From NCBI GenBank assembly GCA_038030265.1, contig CM075939.1, positions 25,339,253 through 25,403,252 on the forward strand: a DNA stretch of 64,000 bases, written 5' to 3'. A program made the position numbers and the translations under genes. The first letter of the stretch is position 1, and each line of letters opens with the position of its first letter. The notes beneath the pieces were generated by a model. The model had not been told where the DNA came from. It was given only the letters and a program-made list of their open reading frames with translations, and made no database searches. This document shows positions 13,299 to 25,062 of this stretch, one piece after another. This DNA comes from Corythucha ciliata. Taxonomy: Eukaryota > Arthropoda > Insecta > Hemiptera > Tingidae.

Positions 13299-16200
13299 CT
13301 ACAAGATAACACATTTGAGTTTCTTTCGCTTGCTTTTGTCCTTACCTCGCCCGTTGCTCATTTTGTTGTCTTCCATTTTTCTGGACCGTATTTCCCTCAT
13401 CAGGTCGAAAAACACCTGTACAAAGGAAAACAGAGAAAAATCTCAAGTGAGGGCGAGTTAAGAGTCCTACGTTGATCTAGGGAGGGCATGGAAGGCATGA
13501 GTCTCTCTTAAGGCCCCTACACACGTTCCGACACGACCGTCCTTAACTTTATATAAAAAACCTATAGCTTAGGATCCTACAGTCGGAACGTGTGTAGGCC
13601 TGTCGGAGAGTCAAAACGGTCGGTCTCCTAGGCTAGGATGGCAACACCTAAATAGGTGACTCCTGCCATGAAAATGTCAAAATCGACCATTCGCGAACCA
13701 AAAATGGCAAAACTGACCACTCGTATAGATTTGACACACTATTCGCGCCCTATAAATGGCAAAAATTAAGCTACCATACACCCTAAAATGAAGAAACTGG
13801 CTATCCAATATAAAATCAGGAAAATTGACTCTATGCGGCCTGAAAATAGCTTAACTGAGGATTCGCGATTAGAAAATGCCTAAACTGACTGTACCTGCCC
13901 TGAAAATTACCAAACGGGCCATTCGCGCCTAGAAAATTGCTAAACTGGAAATTTTTGCTCTAAAATGGCAACAAACAAACGGGGAATAACAGCAAAACTG
14001 ACCATTGATATCCTAACATGGCAAAAATAGACGATTCGTGCCGTTAAAATATCACACAGCTATTCACGCCTTATAAATTAGCACGCTAACATCTTGTGCC
14101 ATAAAAATTGCCAAACTGGCTATTCACGCCTTAAAATTGGCAAAACTGACTCTATGCTGCCTATATGTATGTATATGGTATAACTGACCTTCTCCCCGGG
14201 ACCGCCGACCAGCAATTTCGCGCAAATAAAGACCAGAAACTAGCAATTCAGGGTTTTTTTTTTTATCTAAGCGATGTAATTTCGTGGCTATATTTGCCTT
14301 GCTTGGGGCACTATTGTGGCCGGCTTGTCCGGGTTCCTCGGTCACCTCGGCCACACGGTTACCGGCATCGGTGAGAGGGGGGGTGAGCCAACTTCAATGC
14401 TGTGGTTACTGGGTCGCAGCATTCGCCCCTCAGTGTACTCGTCTATGGGACAAGCGCACTTGGTCTTTCACGTATCTACGTATGGGGAAATTACTGACAC
14501 TTAAGCCGCCTTCACATGCGAGCTATGACAGCTTAAGCTTTGAGCTGTAGCCAATCAAAGAGCAACCCGCGTTTGAATTAATTATATTTCATTGGATACA
14601 GCTCAAAGCCGAGCCTTTTTCAGATCACACGTGAAGCCGGCTTTAGGCCGTATTCATAGACGTCACTCAAGCTGAGTATTTACTTAAGTGGTTTCAAATC
14701 GGTCGTTCTAATAATTGAGACATCTGTTTTGAATCGAAATAAGTAAATACTCAACTCAAGTGACGACTATAATACGGGCCTAAAATTGATTAATTTGTCC
14801 CGAAAATTGATTCGTCTACGGAACTTGGAATACAACTGGTCACATCTGAAAATTTGTAATTCAATCCCTAAACTCAAGTGTATTCTGACAAGGAACTCGT
14901 AATTTTACCACTGTGGTGAGCGAAACTAGCATTTTTAGTCCCAGAGCTATCTGACCCAAGCCATGAAATCAACGCAGAAGAAAACAATAATGTGTCCACC
15001 TGACCAAGGACAAACAAAACTGACCTTGTCGACATTTTCTCTTGTTTTCGCCGACGTTTCAACGTAAGACACGCCCCACTGCTGCGCTCTGCTCTGGGCG
15101 TCGTTTAAGGTCACTTTTCTTTTTTCGTCCAAGTCACCTTTGTTTCCCACAAGTAAAAAAGGGATGTTTTCGTCATTTTTCACTCGAAGAATCTGTTCCC
15201 TGAAATAGACAAAGACAGAAAGTTATAACACAAACAGGAATGTCGGTCGAAAGAACAAAAAATTATGGAGGGATCGGGGTAGGTCAGAACAGTTCAAAAA
15301 AATTTGAATTAGAAGAGAACTCTCCTTTAAAGGGTCACAAGGGGCACGTTTCTGTCATTGCTCTTAATTTGTTCTTTCGCTCCTTCTTCGCCAATTAAAA
15401 AGATGACCCCCAGAGGAGCACAGAAGATTTAGTTTTACCTGAACTCTTGAGTCGCCTGAAAACTTTCCTCTTCCGTGATTGAAAAAACGCACAAAAAGCC
15501 TTCCCCGCTTCTAAAATAGTTATCCCTGAAAGAAGAAAACAAAATATTGTTCAAATCCAAAACTAATACAAAAAATACGAAGGAAACGAGCAATTTATTA
15601 TAGTATTTTCACAGTGTCCGGCCCTAACGTTTGAAATAATGGGCGAAGGCTATTTAAGATGGTCACCATATAGATCTATAAAGCATTTTGGGCTTAAGAA
15701 AAAAAGGATTTTCACATTACAAACCACTACCCCCTCCCACCACACACCGCAACTCACTCGCCGGACACTCGAGAAATTAAGCAGTGACTTACAAGTGCGA
15801 AGGAAAACATTGTAAGTGGTAACCAGAAGCTTACGTAAGAAACTTAACAAAAGCGTTGCATAATCCATTTCAATAAGGGGGTGAAAAGATGATCAGGGGT
15901 TCCTTGCCCTTCGCGTTTCGTAAACAAGAAATAAATCCCGTAGTATTAATTCATTTCCTTCCGGAATAGCGAACATCCTATTGGGATGATACATTCCCAT
16001 AAAAACCCAGTGCCCCCCCCCCCCCAAGATCAAACATCCCTACAAAGATAGAGAATACGAACAAAAGTCTTCAATTTCTTGGACATTTAGTCCTGAAAAG
16101 TAGCATTGTCCTGCTTTCAGAACAGGACGCTTAGACACTTTATTTGGCTTCTTGAGAGCAATAAAATCCCCAAAAATTAACTGATTTAACAGGCACAGAT

Positions 16201-17728
16201 TTTTGCTTCAGAGACCAACTATATCTTTGAAATTAATTGATCGCTTCCGACACCAGACGTAGTGTGCAAAAATGTGAATCTGACTGAATTCAGGCTAGAA
16301 ACTACGGATTTTGGCCTGATCTTGATTTTTGTTACGTCCGATAGTACGTAATAATGTCCAAAAATCTGAGTGTTCGGCCCCTTGAGTGCCGGTCTTCCCA
16401 CCGAATTTGATAATCCTTCCCATTCGACGGGGAAAAATCCCTCCAACTCCATTGTTTCGCATAGGAAAATGGTAGGACTACAAAAAAAAGAGGAAGACTA
16501 TCTTCAATTTATATCGGAATGAGGGGAAAATGCGCACCTTAAAAATATTTTGTTTCAGCGAGGCACGCTCTTTGAAGGCTATTGCTGACTGTGGAATAAT
16601 TAAATGCTAAGAAATGAAATAAGTCAAAGCAGCGAACAAAAGTTGAATCCTTCAGCTTTTCCCTCTTTCATTTTCAGACACTATCACGTACATACAAGCG
16701 TATTTTGGTGTTGACCACTAATATGGGCACCCTCGCAAAATGGACGATAAAAATGTTTTACCTTATCGCAGCGTAATCCTCCTGTCCAGCCGTGTCCAAA
16801 ATATCTATTTGAACTTCCTCGCCGTCTAAAACCACTTTTTTCCTGTAGGAGTCTGCTTTTGTAGGCTCGTAGTCTTCAATAAACTGAGGGAATAAGGAAA
16901 AATGCAGACATCAATTACAATGAAAAAAAGACAGCTTCAATAGCTACTAAACATAAAAACTCGCCCCTTTTAAGCTTATTGAAACACGACAAAACCGAGT
17001 TGGCTCAGGAAAAGGCGTGCCCTTTTTACTTCAAAAATACTATGAATGGGCTTGCTTTCCCTCGACACATTAGTTTTAACTGGGCCATAACAGCCAGACA
17101 TTTTCTATTTTTAGAGGGTCGGTACATTTTTGCTTAGAAACAACAGAAACCTCTGGCAAAGAAAAAAAAAATTAGCTCATAATTCAAAATGAGTCACAAA
17201 TGTGATAATGCCAAGGCTAAGGTAAACACTTTTTTTTTCTCTCTTCCTGATATAATGAGAAGTTTAACTTTTTTTCTATCTCTGGATAAATAACTTTAAT
17301 AAGACAGGCGATCTCATTTTTAAATCATCTTTTTTGGGGCACTCCTAAGCTGGAAGCAAAACAAAAAACTACGAACTCATTAAGCGGAACGAGACGATAT
17401 TATTATACAGGGGCCGGTGGCTTACATAGTTACCGTTCCATACACCTTAAAGATATTTTTTAAAAAGCTAAACCCGGCAGGTAGAGACATATAGAAAGAA
17501 GAGCCATGTAGTAGATGTTAACGATATTTTTAGATTCACAATTCAGGCGGTATCGAGAAAAAAGAGTAACACGGTGTTTCCAACTAGATTGTATGCATAA
17601 AAATTGAAGAAACCCACCTCATCGTACATAAACTGAAGTGTGAGCGCCGATTTTCCCACGCCTCCGCTCCCAACCATAATCACCTTGTGTAAAGTCAGAG
17701 GTGGTTGAGAAGTCGGCTTCTTCGCCAT
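13299..17728 (-). CDS. Ral: Ral small GTPase (RalA/RalB orthologue)
   Basis: Ras-superfamily GTPase of the Ral branch, which signals to the exocyst and RalBP1 at membranes. Coding exons in gene order are 17618-17728, 16762-16883, 15439-15525, 15025-15199 and 13299-13415. They sum to 612 nt, or 203 residues, with all phases consistent. P-loop GSGGVGKS (residues 20-27), Ral effector segment [25 protein letters not shown] for guanine specificity, and ETSAK are all intact. The C-terminus is lysine-rich and ends in the CAAX box CVIL, whose final leucine predicts geranylgeranylation. Just upstream of the ATG, the minus strand reads a 3' splice acceptor (about 17745), so the 5' UTR is spliced. The last intron (13416-15024) holds a degenerate array and several hairpin elements. 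Confidence 0.96.
13511..13601. mobile_element. 91 bp hairpin MITE in the last Ral intron
   Basis: Ends AGGCCCCTACACACGTTCCG and CGGAACGTGTGTAGGCCT are an almost perfect inverted pair. TTA precedes it (13508-13510), but the matching right-hand copy is not seen. Confidence 0.7.
13640..14165 (-). repeat. Degenerate quasi-tandem array, family B (inverted orientation), inside a Ral intron
   Basis: Units of about 40-45 bp around the theme 'AAAATGGCAAAACTGACCATTCGCGCC' (degenerate), repeated about a dozen times with many differences. The reverse complement of this theme forms the much longer array at 44370-46260 and the patch at 46930-47170. Confidence 0.75.
14504..14642. mobile_element. Hairpin MITE with TTA target duplication
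   Basis: Ends AGCCGCCTTCACATGCG... and ...CACACGTGAAGCCGGCT are inverted; the inner arms carry AGCTTTGAGCTGTA and TACAGCTCAAAGC. Flanked by TTA at 14501-14503 and 14643-14645. It abuts the next hairpin. Confidence 0.75.
14646..14780. mobile_element. Hairpin MITE, arm GGCCGTATTCATAGACGTCACT
   Basis: Inverted arms (GGCCGTATTCATAGACGTCA on the left, TGACGACTATAATACGGGCC on the right, and GAGTATTTACTTA/TAAGTAAATACTC inside) span 135 bp. It shares the TTA with the preceding element and is followed by TAA. A related GGCCGTATTC end occurs at 42660-42797. Confidence 0.75.
15526..16761 (-). other. Ral intron 2, nothing recognisable
   Basis: Between coding exons 2 and 3 of Ral. No repeat family or open frame that I can support, apart from a C-run near 16013-16025. 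Confidence 0.5.
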
Positions 17729-19039
17729 TTCTACAGATCAAAAATATCTGAAAAATAAATCAAAGAACAAACAAGTTTTACAAGAGAAGCGGATACATTT
17801 TTAAATAGAAAAACACTCGCATAAATAAGAAGAACGGGGCAAGTGTACAAAAGACGCACAAAAGTCGATGGGAAGGCCGCAGTAGGGTAGCGAAACGAAA
17901 ATAGGTACTTAAAATAATTACCCTACATGGGAAAATTTCTCACAAAAGTAACTCCTCTTTTAAATTACCAAGATCCAAGTTCTAGGTAGAAGTCATTGAA
18001 CTCAAGAACGGAAACCCCGGAGATTTAACCCATTTTGTGCATTTCTCCAAATCCATAACATCCATGATATTGATGAGTAACACGCAAAGTTTTAGACATC
18101 ATTATCTCTTTTCTTTCACCTGTATTTCCCCTTTGACGGCTATTAACTCATGAACTTTCTCAAACTCATTGTCAGAGGAAGCTTCAAAATATATTTTATT
18201 GCCACGTGAGTCATCAACTTCTTCAACACCAACTTCATCAATCATCAAGCGAAATTGAGAGAGAAAAACTATTTTAAAAAAGGAAACAAGGTTTAAATTT
18301 TGATTCGAGAAGGACGCAACAATTCAATAAAGGAATTTGTCTGCCTGTTTTCTGGATTTTTTTTATTTTTATTTTATTTTTTTTTTTGTAACGAACCAGA
18401 TCACAAAAGGAGAAATACTTATTTTCTGGTGCGCCAGCCACCATCTCAAGTCCAAGGCTTTTATCTGCTTTCGACTGTCTAGCGTCTAGCCGATAATTAA
18501 GCCAAAATTGGTTTATGGATACAACCCCATATTCAATAAACATCCTTAAGCGATAAAACCGAAGCGAACAAACGATATAACTCAAATGCCCCCCCCCCGT
18601 AATCCTAAAAGACCGTCATATCAAGATTTTGCTATCCCGCTAGACGTTTTTTGGCAAGGGCCAACTTCACTAAGAATTACGTTCTCTCTCCGCTGCCCTA
18701 TGAAACGGAGACAATAACAGTCGGCGTATACAACAGGATAACGGGAGGGGGACATTTTTAAAAAAACCGTTACAAAAAAATACTACCAAAAACCTTGAGC
18801 TTTGAGCGAAGAAAAAGAGGGTTTCTAGTACTTTTAGTCAAAGAAGCATGAAGTCCGTTCTGATAGATAATTTTCCTAGCTTTCAAAATGTATGGTCATT
18901 TCAGAATTTTAATGGAAAGACAGCTGTTCATTCGCAAATGTCTGCCAAAAAATCAGAATTTCAACGGAAATCACACAAAAATTCATGTCTCCTGAACGGT
19001 GCAAGACATAACGTCCGGGAAGGTCGCGGTTTAATTCCA

Positions 19040-19311
19040 TTTCTTTCCTACATGATGAGAAAACTCAATTTTGCTGCCTCCATACGGAGAGGAAAGAAGG
19101 ACTTTTCCGGGCTAGCCTGACAAAGTCTTTGTCGGGCTAGCCCGGCAAAGTTTTCTCGGGCTAGCCGTGGAAAGTATGCATTTTCTTCAAAAATCCGCTT
19201 GGGGCGCTACTTTGTCTTGCGACTTTGTCAGGCTAGCCCGGAAAAGTCCCTCTTTCCCCTCCCTACGAAAGGCAGCAAAATCGGGTTTTCCTATCATTCC
19301 GGAAAGAAAAT
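19040..19311. repeat. Foldback repeat with GGGCTAGCC core
   Basis: The left arm (about 19040-19128) and right arm (about 19218-19311) are inverted over some 90 bp; GACTTTTCCGGGCTAGCC pairs with GGCTAGCCCGGAAAAGTC. The loop holds further CGGGCTAGCC copies. No target duplication identified. Confidence 0.7.
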
Positions 19312-20254
19312 AGTATGTGCACCTTGCCGGGAAAGTGTTTTGCCGGTCCTCGACGATTCGCCCAGCCTCGCCTACGGCTCGGCTGGGCAACTTGTCTCGG
19401 CCCGGCAAACACACACTTTCCCGCCTAGGTACACAATATACTATTCTCATGTAGTTTCACAATAATTTTTTGCAACACTACCAAAAATTCACCCTGTACA
19501 TACCTCTCTTATGTCCCTTATCGTAGTTTCAAACAGACAGATGACCACTAAAATTCGCTGCTAGAAGGCATTTGGCCGACTGAGAGAAAAAGGATGGCTC
19601 TACAGTTTTACTTTTGTTGTAGTAATGACTCGAAGAAAAATGGAAGTAACAGATAAAGAGACGTTCAATACCAGTCATTTTCAAATTGCCTATTGCATAT
19701 CCAGTGGCGTGCCAAGGAATTTTTCTTGGGGAAGGTTTAAAAAATACATATAATTTAATTATGTACACGCACGCACGGCAAAAGTTGTAAATGTGGTTAA
19801 TGACGCTATTAGCCGGTTTATGTCATTACCCATCCAAGTTGGCTATTGTCGACATCAGCGAGTTATTAACGATATTATCCACGAGTTTTGACTAACGTTG
19901 TTAGATTCTATTCAATAACATAATATCGTATAAGTTATTAGAATACCAAGGATAGAAGTTCAGAGTTTTTTAAACATTTGAGGGCAATCAGTGAAAGTAT
20001 TCCAGCGTTGGGTTGGGTGACAGTCAAACCAGCTCCCGCTCCGTACATCAAAGAAATGAGCGACGCTGATCAATTTTACACCAATAGAGATTTAAAAGAC
20101 TAGAAAGAGAAGGGCAAACCCCACGTCTCGTAAAATCCAGTAACGTCTCGAACCGTCGACGAGGTACGTCTGCAACTTTTGTCGGCCCTCGAACATCGTT
20201 GTTGAACATCCCCGGAGAACTTCAAGTTTTTCCACAACCTCCAATTAAAGGGAA

Positions 20255-20467
20255 TCATATTTTCATTAATATAATAAATAGTTGTAAATCCGGTCGTGAA
20301 GCCATAAGTATGTCAAAACGAGAGTTAATTTCAGTTTTATGTTCCCGGAATTCTTCATTGACAGATTCGAATAAATTGAAAATTTTACCATAATCGATGT
20401 CAGTTTGAATGGACACGTTCATGGTACAGGATGCATTTGGTAAATGTTTCTTACTTCTTGATGCCAT
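20255..20467 (-). CDS. Possible 70-residue polar/coiled peptide (hypothetical)
   Basis: An ATG frame with a basic start (MASRSKKHL) and a charged, helix-prone middle (FESVNEEFREHKTEINSRFDILM). It may be a fragment of a transposon ORF or a chance frame. No family recognised. Confidence 0.15.
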   Translation of the reverse strand: MASRSKKHLPNASCTMNVSIQTDIDYGKIFNLFESVNEEFREHKTEINSRFDILMASRPDLQLFIILMKI

Positions 20468-20538
20468 CGTCTTAAAGACATATCACGAGTTCGGGCGCCA
20501 AGATGTTTGGAGCATTATACGATATCATCATATTGCCC

Positions 20539-20769
20539 GCGTTGCAAAACTTCAGATTTGATCGGCACTTAATGAGCACTTAGTCTTTTGCCATTGCAAA
20601 ACTGTCAATCTAGCTCAGCGCTGAGTAAATGTTTAAAATCCAACAAAACACGTCCCGGAGGTGTTTCGATAGCCTTTCCCATCGCGATACAAATCACCGT
20701 TGCAAAACTCCAGTAAGCACTTAATTCTACATTTCAGCGTTTAAACTCGAGCCCCGAGTTTTGCAACGC
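20539..20769. mobile_element. TIR element GCGTTGCAAAAC, copy 1
   Basis: Ends GCGTTGCAAAAC and GTTTTGCAACGC are inverted. A second copy lies in opposite orientation at 49139-49348. Shared internal blocks include AGCACTTAGTCTTTTGCC, TCAATCTAGCTCAGC and AATCCAACAAAACAC. Copy length is 231 bp here and 210 bp there. Non-coding. Confidence 0.75.
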
Positions 20770-21754
20770 AGCAACCATTGATAAACGATGTTATCAACAT
20801 TACCTTACCCGGCTATTCACGTCAATACCCGACTACTAAGATTTGGTTATTAATGCCAATTGGCATTAAACGCTGAAATGTAGGGTCAACAAATTGTAAT
20901 TTGTGGGCACGATAGAAATTCACAATACATTTGATGACAATTATTTGCCATCATCAGGGCAAACTAAGACGAAAAACAGGAAAATTTGAACTTCCTGAAA
21001 CCAAGTCCCGCCTTCCTGAAAGCAGCAACCATGGTGAAGAAATGTCAGCAAGAATAAGTGTACACACCACCACGGCGAACAGGATCCGTTGAGTTGTCTA
21101 TACGATTATGGTGGTGGTAATAATTGATTCTGAATCTCTATCGCGGCCTAAATTTCATTTATACTTTGTTGATCTCAATCAAACTTTTATGATGTTTGAG
21201 TGGATGATCTCATAAATGAAATGCACTTCCCCGACATACTACTGTCGGAACAAAACTTTTTGTTTTGTTTTCAAGTCAATGTATCTTAGATGTTTTTCTC
21301 TGTTTCCAAACTCATCTTACCTAAAAGGATTCACTTAAAAATAGGGCACTAACTCGCGAAAAACAAAATTCCACACCTGCCACGAACAGGATACGAGACT
21401 GACAAATTTATTTCACGTTATCAAGCTCAAAGAAGAGAGTAGAAAATGCCTACGTTGGTATTTGTTTTTTAGGAATAGTAAAGGGCTGCCAGAAGGCCCC
21501 CTGCTCACATTAAAAGTTACGAAAAAGCGGAATTGTTCGCGCAAACCGACGTTTTTTTCCACCTGCGTTATAATAGAGGAGCTCACGATTTCGGATTTCG
21601 ATGGGGATTTTTCTCGAACGTCGTAGGGTTGCATATTGGGTTGCAAAGCTTAGATGATAAAAAGATAAAATTTTTATATGATGCATACCTTTTCATCGGT
21701 GGGGGGAGCGGCTAGAGACTTTCAAAAATGTAAAAAAAAAAACGGTTATATGGA

Positions 21755-23840
21755 AATTCTCGAGCGCGTCAGATATTTACAGCATCAATTGTCTACGTAT
21801 TTTAATGAAGTATGCATGCTAATCTGATAGTTTGCATGAGGGGGGTGGTCGTGTACGTTAGGGTTGAAAATGAAAAAAAAAAATTAATCGAGCGCGTCAG
21901 ATTTTCTAAGGGAATGTTAAGTGAACCTAAAATAAGCTCTCATTCAAAAATCTAACGATTATGAGGTGACGCAAACTCGTGGCCCTTATCAGAATGTGTA
22001 AAAAAAAAATCGTCATTTTGAAATACTCGAGCGCGTCAGAATAAGATGTACAGGGTGTTCAAAAAATAGAGGGCAATATTTCGCCCGGTGGTTCTGCACC
22101 TCAAATGGGTTAAAACGACCCCTATTGACCATAGTCCTATTCTCATTATTTTCCGAGATATTCAGGATTTAAGTACTTTTTGATTTTGCCCTGTTTTTTT
22201 TTTTTTTTTTTTTTTTTTTGGAAAAGTGGCCATTGCATGGTAACCGGTGGCTCTAAGGTCAAACCTGACGGCACCATTGGAAAGAACGGACTTTTTTCTA
22301 TTAGAATTTAGTCATTCAATTCCATTTTAATCTACACGTGCTCAGATATTCGGCTACAAAGTCAAACTTGTTCAAAATTCAACCCATGTCCACGACACTT
22401 TGAAGCTGGATTTCTCCTCAACAGGTGCTTTCGGAGATGACATTTTTTCAGAAAAGTTGGCGCATACTATCACCATGAAAATTGTATTTTTATATCGTCT
22501 TCTTATAGGGACTTTTTTCTAGAAATTTCATATTCATACTTGAAAAACACGAGACACCTATTCATTTCTGACGTAGTTTTCTTGACATAAACCTCAAAAT
22601 TGGTGACGGAAAAATAGAAAAAAAAAGGAAAAAGGGGGAAAAAAAACAATAATGCACACAAAAAATGGATAAATGTACAAAAGAAAAAAAGGAGAAATTT
22701 TCATAGGAGAAACTCTTAATTTTCATATTATTAATTATTATTCATTTTTAATAATTATTATCAAAATTAAATAAAAAATAAAAAATTATAATAAAATTAT
22801 TAATAAAAAAATATTTAAAAAATAGTAAATAAATAATAATAATTTCAAAGAAAAATATCTTTGAAATCATTTGATTTCTTGCTTATTTTCCTGTTTTACT
22901 TATTTATTTTATTATTATTACCACTTTTTCCATTTCTCTGTCACCAATTTTGAGATTTATGGCAAGAAAACTACGTCAGAAATGAATAGGTGTCTTGTGT
23001 TTTTCAAGTCCCTATAAGAAGGCGATCTAAAAATACAATTTTCATGGTGATAGTATGCGCCAACTTTTCTGAAAAAATGTCATCTCCGAAAGCACCTGTT
23101 GAGGAGAAATCCAGCTTCAAAGTGTCGTGGACATGGGTTGAATTTTGAACAAGTTTGACTTTGTGGCCGAATATCTGAGCACGTGTGGATTAAAATGGAA
23201 TTGAATGACTAAATTCTAATATAAAAAAGTCTGCTCTTTCCAATGGTGCCGTCAGGTTTGACCTTGGAGCCACCGGTAACCATGCAATGGCCACTTTTCC
23301 AAAAAAAAAAAAAAACGCAGAATCAAAAAGTACTTAAATCCTGAATATCTCGGAAAATAATGAGAATCGGACTATGGTAAATAGGGGTCGTTTTAACCCA
23401 TTTGAGGTGCAGAATCACCGGGCGAAATATTGCCCTCTATTTTTTGAACACCCTGTATATGCTTCATACTGACGTCCTAAACGTGCTCTCTAGTAATCTG
23501 ACGATTATCTGGAGGGATTCGCCTAATCTGACACTTTAAAAAAAAATTATTCCTATTTTTGGTGCCTAAGTCCTACTTTTCTGCACCATTTGTAGGCCTC
23601 CTCCGTCTTTGCGTCACTCTTAAATTGTCAGATTAGAGGAATATAGACTTTTTAGCATGCGAATAATCCCCACTTCCTTAATCTGACGCGCTCGAGAATG
23701 TCTGATGATCAATTTTTTTTTTACTAATCTGACGCTTTATCCTTGACGGGCGGCCACATATACATATAGAGCTCATATTTGGTGGAGGTACTCAACTAGG
23801 TACAAGGTATCCGCAGTATGTTAATCTGACGCGCTTGAGT
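21755..23840. repeat. Region of CTCGAGCGCGTCAGATTA motifs in both orientations
   Basis: The motif occurs forward near 21760, 21887 and 22027 (spacing about 130-140 bp) and reversed (TAATCTGACGCGCTCGAG and variants) near 23498, 23525, 23680, 23735 and 23821. The 1.4 kb mariner-like hairpin sits between the two orientations, so the whole block is a larger, looser inverted structure. Confidence 0.6.
22051..23455. mobile_element. 1.4 kb giant hairpin with CAGGGTGTTC ends and TA target duplication
   Basis: CAGGGTGTTCAAAAAATAG on the left and its reverse complement on the right are flanked by TA (22049-22050 and 23456-23457). The arms are near-identical for roughly 570-600 bp each (for example CAGGTGCTTTCGGAGATGAC near 22422 against its complement near 23080-23100), separated by an AT-rich loop at about 22620-22910. 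TA duplication and CAGGGTGT ends suit a non-autonomous Tc1/mariner-like element. No transposase frame. Confidence 0.85.
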
Positions 23841-24314
23841 AAATCCCGAAGGAGCCCCTCTTGGGCTCCCCTACTATTACAAAATTTTGTTCGAGATTCG
23901 TGTACCCGAATATTTCGTACTAACCGAAATTTACTTCGATAATCTTACATTTTTTCCACACAAGTCGCACGGGGGAAAAGAAAAGGTTTGTAGTAAACGA
24001 GTGTTCGCATTAACCGAGTTCGTCATATCGAGGATTACTGTATCTTAGTTTAATTTGTTCGTCACCGCAATTATCAGTGCAATATTGATAATAAGTATTC
24101 AGATCTTCAGCGGAATGCTGCCCGTTGCTCGACAAGCTTTCGTATTCGTTGTTTTTTGAAGATCTGCAACCTCCACTATCTCGCCCTCAAAAAACAATGG
24201 CTAATAAGTATGTATCTTGGGGCAATAAATAGTTATTAAAAAAATGGAAGAAAAATTACTAAATTGTAATTGAATTAGGTACATGTATTTAATTCAATTA
24301 CTGCCCAGCCCTGC

Positions 24315-24425
24315 CCCCCTATTCTGTAACTTTTAACGCGCGCGTAAGCACAATAAACAAGATGAATAATTGAAAGTAATCAGCTGAGAAATTTCGCTAA
24401 CGCTCACAGTTACAAAATAGGTGGG
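24315..24425. mobile_element. Hairpin element CCCCCTATTCTGTAAC
   Basis: CCCCCTATTCTGTAAC pairs with GTTACAAAATAGGTGGGG. It is a diverged member of the CCTATTCTCTAAC group (4063-4201, 51241-51376). Confidence 0.55.
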
Positions 24426-24558
24426 GGGGGGGGCAGACCAGACGACAGACCATCTCAGGAGATCACAATTTCAAGTTTTAGGGGGAAAATTGTCAGTTTT
24501 CAGCCAGAAAATACGGAATAGCAGGCTACAACGGCAGTTTCCCAGAGCAGAGATGTTA

Positions 24559-24695
24559 AGGCCCGTTCACAAGCTCTATGTTTACGTTGTGTGGAGTTTA
24601 TGAAACCAAACAGATTGTTTCCCTCGAAAAATGAAGCATTTTGATAGGTTGCATAGACACCACACAACACAAACATAGAGCTTGTGAACAGACCT
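24559..24695. mobile_element. Hairpin MITE, arm AGGCCCGTTCACAAGCTC, TTA target duplication
   Basis: The arms AGGCCCGTTCACAAGCTC and GAGCTTGTGAACAGACCT, with inner CTATGTTTACGTTGTGTGG and its complement, make a 137 bp hairpin. TTA flanks both sides (24556-24558 and 24696-24698). The Copia element at 52.9-58.7 kb is inserted in another copy of this same family. Confidence 0.85.
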
Positions 24696-25062
24696 TTAAC
24701 TCTTTCTGTGGAAAGTCATGCAGTTTCAGGTGATAAATTGACGATTTCCAGCAGCGCGTTCTGAGTTAATGAACTACCAGTTCTCTTGCTGAAGTTTGAT
24801 CCTCAAATGCTATCAATAGGCCGCCCACTCCTAGAGCAAGCTCTGGCTACGTTCCTGTGTCTGAGGCTTAATATTACTTTCATCGGCCTTTCCAGTACTT
24901 AATTCCTCTTATGTTGACGTTTTCAGTGCATTTCATTGATGTGTAAAATGCACTACATATTCCAAAGTAGTAATGAAAAGGAGAAAAATACAAAATATGT
25001 AATCCCCTAAATTGAACAAAGGCACTCCATAATCTAACCTTGGGGGAGGGGTCAGTCCCTTA

